Assembly (NCBI GenBank): GCA_020226215.1
Contig: CM035235.1
Span: 40,535,457 to 40,599,456, forward strand
Direction of reading: 5' to 3'
Origin: Sindora glabra
Taxonomy: Eukaryota; Streptophyta; Magnoliopsida; Fabales; Fabaceae
Length of the DNA: 64,000 bases
Translations under genes and position numbers: made by a program
The notes under the pieces: generated by a model
The model's input: only the letters and a program-made list of their open reading frames with translations
Database searches by the model: none
What the model was told of the DNA's origin: nothing
Shown: piece by piece, positions 58,308 to 64,000 of the stretch
Position numbering within the stretch: the first letter of the stretch is position 1
Layout of the letters: the number at the start of each line of letters is the position of its first letter

Positions 58308-59724
58308 CTATCCTTAAAAACTAATATTTAAAAATTTGGAGAGAAAAATTGCAAATTGGAAACACCCCAATCAGTGTACAATGTTGCCGGATGTTACTGT
58401 TCAGTGACCTCTTGAAAATTATGATGCTTGCTGAACTATTTCCCAGTTATGGCAAAAGATCCTTTTCTCTTGGCCAATTCTATTTATGTATGGAATAAAA
58501 TTTAATGTATAAATAAATAAATTTTATTAGTGAATTGTAAATCATTAAAGTTAACAATGTAAAACTTAATATGAAATATTAAATTCAAGAAAGAACTCAA
58601 ATCTCTTCTTTTATTGAAGTATAAGACCCACTTTCAATTCATAATATAGGGTTATATTAGTTCTCTGAACTCACTCGCTGTCAAAAACAGTTCTGTAAAT
58701 TTCATTATAAGTTAGAAAGGAGCAAGATGGACTTGAAGAAAAATAGAATAAAATAAAATGTACCGTTCATTTTCCGATCCTAACACGTATCATCATGTCA
58801 TGGATCAACTTGTGCATTGCAAAACAGTTATTGTTGTGAGTGTGATTTCTTTTACAATAGTAGCCTTTAATAATTTTATTTTGTAATTTCTATATATATA
58901 TATATATATATTATTTATCTATAATCTTATTAATTTATTAATTAAAACCGTATTTGAAAACCATACATTCTTCCCTCCCTCAATTAATGTACAAATAAAT
59001 ATAACACTTAATCTCTTATTTATAAAAGTAAACACTATTATAATTTTTTTATTTTGACTTTTGTTATAATTATTCACTCCTTAATGATATTGCTAAGCTG
59101 AGATTTAATAATTTATTATAATATTTTTTATTTATTTTAATATTATAAGTAATAAAGAAATGAATAATTATAATAAAATAAGAAAAGATTAATAGTACTA
59201 ATTATGAATTTTAAAATATACAACAATTAATAAAGAACCTTTTAGTCAAATGACATATAATGTTACTTGAAAATCTTTCCTCCCTTTATCTTATGGGTTC
59301 AATCCCAAGATTTTATATGAATGTATATTTAGTGATCTAATTACTTCTATCAATACAAAAAAGAAAAATATAATAATATCATCTCTATAAATGAATGAAA
59401 GATTAAATATTATATTTACTCCAATAATTCTTCAACAAATGAAAAAGAAAAAAGAAAAACTAAGCCCTCATGTGCAAGCAATTAAATGAGATTTCATTTT
59501 ACTTTTAGAGAAAGAATATTGTTTCCTAAAATAGCACTGCTTACAATGATCTGAATTTTATAATTAAATCTTTGGTCTTGTTGTATTATCATAAATTTCA
59601 ATACTATTAACTTTTGTATTATAACATTATTTTTTTCTTAAAATTTTTACCTCCTCGTGTTGTCTCGAACTGACCTTGTTCTGAAAAGTACTTGCGTTAA
59701 TCTGATTCATTTTACATTTGAAAA
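58308..59724. other. AT-rich region without recognisable features
   Basis: No domain, terminal repeat or RNA gene is visible. A somewhat more balanced stretch (58360-58480 and 58700-58860) has no open frame of note. A short TA run lies at 58891-58911. Confidence 0.4.
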
Positions 59725-60210
59725 ATGAAAAATTAAACATGACAGTAAGTTTGAGTTGTGTACAAGATATTGAATCTCGTAAATGTTTATATATGTTTAT
59801 TTTTATCCTTAAGTTTATTGGAAACTAAAATTACGTAACAGAATTTCATTACAATTTCTCTTTATAATAACCACCTTCCTCAAACGCATAGTGGCGGATA
59901 ACACAATTCCTTTGCATCCTTGAAACACACATTATGATAATTATAGCAATTTTTTTTTCCTTTTTGGAAGCATTAGATGAATGAGAATAAAAAGTTATAT
60001 CTCCAGATATTATTGTAGCGTCCAGCAAATGCCACTTCTCCCTTCAATATTAGAATTGTTAAGAAAAAGTTTGAAATTAATTTTATTATAATCTTAACAC
60101 ATCTTATACAATAATTTCTAAATTTTAAAATGTCTATATAGTTCAGATTCATCTTATACTTAAATTCAATTAAAGAAATGACGTGAGAATTCTTAAAGGC
60201 AAATACCAAT
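59725..60210 (+). repeat. Dispersed repeat, copy 2 (partner at 8584-9270)
   Basis: Same orientation and block order as copy 1 (ATAACCACCTTCCTCAAACG, TTATGATAATTATAGCA, TGTTAAGAAAAAGTTTGAAA, TTATTATAATCTTAACACA). It is shorter by about 230 bp. The two copies lie 51 kb apart. Identity is unknown. Confidence 0.65.
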
Positions 60211-60594
60211 TAACTTAAAAAAATTTAACTTATTAAAATAATTCAAATAATTTTTTTTATTATCAAACCATTTAAGATTTGTCTGTGAACGGCCGATAAA
60301 ATAATTTGATGAGATGGAGAATGTTTGATAAATAGGTTTTTTATTAGCTTTTAGTTGATTAAAACCATTTTAATTGATTCACATAATTGATCGGTTGTTT
60401 TAGATGCTTTGTATATTTTTAACTTAATTAACCTATTGCTCATATCAGCTAATTTAAAAATGTCGTGGCTATTAGCATTTTTAAATAGTTAATTTATTAA
60501 ATACATATAAAAAGTCAAAATTATTCTTAAATTAAATAAAAATGATCCCCACCACTCATCATTTTATTAAAAGTGATAGTGAAAAATGTTAAAT
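60211..60594. other. AT-rich flank left of the CACTA element
   Basis: It contains ATTAGCTTTTAGTTGATTAAAACC-like words, faintly mirrored right of the CACTA element near 62940-63050 (TTAGCTAATTATTAATGTGATCAGC). These could be arms of an older element, but no terminal repeat was established. Confidence 0.3.
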
Positions 60595-60617
60595 TCACAC
60601 TACAACAAAAAAGACTT

Positions 60618-61040
60618 TTAGTGGCGACATTTGTCGTCGCTAAAAAGTATTCGGTCGTCGTTAAAGAAAAAGTCGTCGCTAAAAATGTCGTCGGTATAGA
60701 TCCGTCCCTGAAAAGGTCATTAGCGACGACAAATTGTCGTCGCTAAAAGTCCAACCTTTTGCGACGACAATGTCGTCGCAGAAAACAATTTCAAAATTCA
60801 AAAAATTTTGAAATTTGATTTTTAGCGGCGACACTTGTCGTCGCTATAGGGAAAGAAGTCGTCGCTGAAAATCTGACTTTCAGCGACGACTTTGTCGTCG
60901 CTGAAGATCTGACTTTCAGCGACGACTTTGTTGTCGCTGAAGATCTGACTTTTAGTGACGACAAAGTCGTCGCTGAAAGTCTAATCTTTAGCGACGACAT
61001 TTTGCCTATAGCGACGACAAATGTCGCCGCTAAAGGTTTT
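60618..61040. repeat. Left subterminal CACTA repeats
   Basis: About a dozen inverted units of the GCGACGACnnnGTCGTCGC type are separated by AAAGTCnnnCTTT-like spacers. Most are self-complementary and could form short hairpins. Confidence 0.9.
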
Positions 61041-61720
61041 TTGAATTTTTTTTAAAAAATTTAAATTCAAATTATCGTATATTCAAATAATATATTATCT
61101 AAAATATTTTTTATTTTAATTAACTTGAATTGTTCAATATTTTTTTTAAAATTTAATTTAATATAAATTATACAATTATAATATATTATTAATATTATTA
61201 ATAATGTCTAACAATTTGATTCAACATAAAAAATTAATACTCATGAAGTAATGGTAAAAATAATACAGACTTCCTAGTTGTAAATTATATTTACAAATTT
61301 TATGCTAAGTTAAATTTAAATAAATAAATTTAAAATTTACAACATATAAAATTAAATAATATGAAATTTCATATTAAATTAAACATACTATCAATTCTAT
61401 TAATTTATTACAAATTATTTGAGTAAATTAAATATATTATTACACAAAAAAAATATTATAACTTTTTATTCACGTACCTCAATGGTAAAAATCTACTGAT
61501 CAACTCTGAATACTCTCCACGAACTAAGTTAAGTGCTAATAATAACTAACAAATTAAAAGATACAACATACAAAATTAATACATATCAACATATATAAAA
61601 AATAAATATATTAAAATAAAAAAATTTAAAAGAAAGAGAAAGTTCAGAAACTTACCTCTGCTCCAAAAATTTCAAATGCACAAATGAGGAGGGAGGAGGC
61701 GCCGCGAATAAATAGCCAAA
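61040..61720. other. AT-rich core of the CACTA element
   Basis: Non-repetitive A/T-rich sequence with no open frame of note. It shows no resemblance to TNP transposase. Confidence 0.7.
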
Positions 61721-61826
61721 ACTTTCACCGACGACTAAAAAATTTCGATCGTCGCTGAAGCCTTCACCGATGATGGAAGACTTTCAGCGACGACATTGTC
61801 GTCGCTAAAGCCTTATCTCAAAATTT

Positions 61827-62428
61827 GGAATTAGGCTTTTAGCGGCGACAAAAGTCGTCGCTAAAAGCCTAAAAAAATTTCGGCGGTAAAATTTGGCCTT
61901 CAGCGGCAACAATTGTCGTCGCTGAAAGTTCAAGACTTTCAGCGACGACAGTGTCGTCGCTGAAGGGGGGACCATCAGCGACGACAGTGTCGTCGCTGAA
62001 AGTCTTGGCCTTCAGCGACGACAATTGTCGTCGCTGAAGATTAAGACTTTCAGCGACGACACTGTCGTCGCTGAAGGGGGGACCATCAGCGACGACACTG
62101 TCGTCGCTGAAAGCCTTGAATCTTCAGACTGAAGACCAAGGCTTTCAGCGACGACAGTGTCGTCGCTGATGGTCCCCCCTTCAGCGACGACAGTGTCGTC
62201 GCTGAAAGTTTTAATCTTCAGCGACGACAATTGTCGTCGCTGAAGGCCAAGACTTTCAGCGATGACACTGTCATCGCTGATGGTCCCCCCTTCAGCGATG
62301 ACACTGTCGTCGCTGAAAGTCTTGAACTTTCAGCGACGACAATTGTTGCCGCTGAAGGCCAAATTTTACCGCCGAAATTTTTTTAGGCTTTTAGCGATGA
62401 CTTTTGTCGCCGCTAAAAGCCTAATTCC
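61827..62428. repeat. 602-bp near-perfect palindrome in the right CACTA subterminal region
   Basis: The left arm starts GGAATTAGGCTTTTAGCGGC and the right arm ends, reverse-complemented, with the same start. The centre is TCTTCAGACTGAAGA (62121-62135). Each arm of about 300 bp contains five to six GCGACGAC units plus the marker GGGGGGACCATCAGCG twice, mirrored as GATGGTCCCCCC in the right arm. A transcript across it would fold into one long hairpin. Confidence 0.9.
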
Positions 62429-62571
62429 TTCCCGCCCAACTTTCTGATTCCCTCTAAAAAGTTACATTGCTTTTACCGACGACAATGTCGCCGGAAATAC
62501 CTTTAGCGATGACCGAAATTTTGTCGCCGCTAAAAGTGTCGCCATTGTTGGCTCTTTTTCTTGTAGTGTCA

Positions 62572-63800
62572 TGTTCATTAACATATAATACCTTACTTAA
62601 CCAAAATGCCATTATATCCACTTGGTTATATATATAGTAATCTAATGTATATTAGAATAAAATAGTTCTTTGTGAACAATAAATAATCATTTAATTTTAT
62701 ATAATAAAATTAATATTTTCACAAAATAATTGTTATAATATATTAAAAACTTTATTATATAATTATTCAATAAATTTAAATTATTTTCACAATAAAAGAA
62801 AAAATTAAAGAGATTCATTTACACACAAATGATACATATATACATGCATCTACATATTTACTCAAATAAATCATAAAATATATTTAAATTCTTATACATC
62901 ATTAAATAGCTAAATTTACTAAATATTTTTATTTAAATAGTTAATGTTAATTGTTAATTGATCAAATTAATTAATATAATCACTTATTAGCTAATTATTA
63001 ATGTGATCAGCTAATTATTAAATAAAATCATTGTATTAAAAGCTAAATACTTTGACATTAAGCATGATGGCCTTCTAGGTGGTCCATTATTACTTGTTCT
63101 AAGTGATTTTTTGTTTTTTCGGGTCTTAAAGATCAACTTCATTTCATACATCAAGGATAGAATGCCCAGATACAAGCATGAAGAGTACACAACAACTTAA
63201 CAAAAATACACGATATAAATAGAGATTAGATTCCATCAACAGAAACTACAATTATAAATTAAAAATACCTCAAATTCACTAAGCATTTGGAAAGAAACTC
63301 TTTTGGGTAAACAGATCTAATATCTATCTCACAGATTAGCTAAAATCGTACAAATAAAGTTTAAAAGTTTTGCAAATGAGAAGATCCACACAAGTGGAAA
63401 TTTTCATAAAGATTCTAGTTGAATCTAAGTAAATAAAACATAAAATATCTTTTTGAACAAATTTTATTCCAGAGGAGAAACCAAAACGAAAGAAAAATTA
63501 TGCATAAATTCAAATCTCTCTTTCCAAGCAGCAGAGAATTGCTCACGGAACAAGATTTAAGCTAACATGAAGAAAAAATTTAGATGAGAGGACGATAAAG
63601 AGCGACGACTTCTTCCACAAAAAAAGAGAACCGAAAGAGCGACTACTAGAGGTTAGGCTAACGTGACGAAAGAGAGACTCACATGTTCTAGGTGATGCAA
63701 ACTACAGAAAGTTTAAATGAGAACTTCAATATAACATGGGTTAAAAATAAACCTAGAGATTTTGGCTATATATGTTATTTAAGGAATCCAAGAGGATTGT
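62572..63800. other. AT-rich region right of the CACTA element
   Basis: No coding or TE signature is visible. 63500-63710 is purine-rich (GAGAGCGACTACTAGAGG-like text) and could be an untranslated leader or TE fragment, but nothing supports a call. Confidence 0.35.
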
Positions 63801-63813
63801 TGTGCGCACGCGC

Positions 63814-63847
<34 letters not shown>
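63801..63847. repeat. 47-bp strictly alternating pyrimidine-purine tract
   Basis: TGTGCGCACGCGCGTG followed by (TA)n alternates Y-R without a break for 47 bases. The GC-rich half is of the kind that adopts Z-DNA most readily. Confidence 0.9.
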
Positions 63848-63850
<3 letters not shown>

Positions 63851-64000
63851 CTCTTATGAAATATTAAATATGTGCCAATAATCACTTTAATATATTTTCT
63901 GTGTTATGGTAATATATTAGCCCTTGGTTAATTACTTTTCTTTTTAGTTTTTGGTAAATTTATTTATTTTAATAAATATTTTGATGGAATAATTTTTTAT

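Larger units (their letters stand above)
60598..62568. mobile_element. Non-autonomous CACTA element, 1971 bp, TSD TCA
   Basis: The ends are CACTACAACAAAAAAGAC (left) and, reverse-complemented, CACTACAAGAAAAAGAGC (right). The exact 3-bp duplication TCA flanks it (60595-60597 and 62569-62571). Both subterminal regions are packed with inverted TTTTAGCGACGAC/GTCGTCGCTGAAAG units, the usual CACTA transposase-binding architecture. The 0.7-kb middle (61040-61720) is AT-rich and noncoding, so transposition would need a transposase from elsewhere. The intact ends and TSD, and the CG-rich repeats, suggest it is one of the youngest insertions here. Short open frames within it are repeat-derived. Confidence 0.93.

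Noticed and set aside
62012..62447. Open frames through the CACTA repeats (SDDTVVAE-like repeats)
   Set aside because: They are translations of the GCGACGAC subterminal repeats in both strands, without independent coding evidence.
60320..63060. Possible older hAT-like element with TTAGCTGATTA arms, split by the CACTA element
   Set aside because: The mirrored words are short and A/T-rich, and no terminal repeat or TSD could be fixed.
1..64000. CRISPR array, operons, Shine-Dalgarno sites, tRNA or rRNA genes
   Set aside because: The sequence is plant nuclear repeat DNA. No regularly spaced identical repeats with unique spacers and no cloverleaf or rRNA signature were recognised.

Overview
This window is AT-rich plant nuclear DNA, almost certainly from a eudicot. 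It consists of nested, mostly dead transposable elements. I see no intact cellular gene, tRNA, rRNA or CRISPR array. The plant assignment rests on the families present: Athila/Tat-like and Tekay/Del-like Ty3-gypsy elements with plant-type primer-binding sites, copia-like LTRs, a RICESLEEPER-type hAT transposase and plant CACTA elements. Genus cannot be decided from the sequence. The coding segments are relics with many stops and frameshifts. The short open frames elsewhere look like chance frames or shadows.

Layout from left to right. 1-3972 is the 3' part of an Athila/Tat-like element (E1) with its LTR. It is inserted into a minus-strand hAT transposase relic (3973-5820). 5821-8583 is unassigned. 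8584-9270 is a dispersed repeat whose partner lies at 59725-60210. About 9600-17400 is a CACTA-like relic carrying an Athila-family solo LTR (10545-12164, exact TSD ACTAA) and a copia-type solo LTR (14584-16200). From 17635 a plus-strand Tekay/Del-like element (E5) begins. Its LTR is split by a complete minus-strand relative (E3, 19758-31117, TSD TGCTA/TGCTG). E5 then resumes with the end of its LTR, its PBS and gag, up to about 32410. E3 itself contains a 575-bp hAT-type MITE, a 361-bp long-TIR MITE and an unresolved AT-rich insert.

32411-39155 is very AT-rich and largely unassigned, with a tandem repeat and an AT island. 40160-55700 is another minus-strand gypsy relic (E2). Its pol is split by a 12.4-kb plus-strand Athila/Tat element (41665-54105), whose 3' LTR holds a second copy of the copia-type solo LTR. 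55701-60597 holds TA microsatellites, short repeats and a minus-strand copia-like LTR end. 60598-62568 is a non-autonomous CACTA element with an exact TCA TSD and a 602-bp near-perfect palindrome. The rest to 64000 is unassigned apart from an alternating purine-pyrimidine tract.

The elements do not cooperate as a system. What they share is history. Nesting order gives relative ages, and in all four imperfect TSD pairs every mismatch is a C/G-to-T/A transition, as expected for methylated, silenced DNA. I found no convincing new biological system. The most interesting items are the CACTA palindrome, the palindromic TTGACT clusters in the E3/E5 LTR family, the exact 23-bp duplication at 39156/40137, and the insertion histories that can be read from split reading frames.
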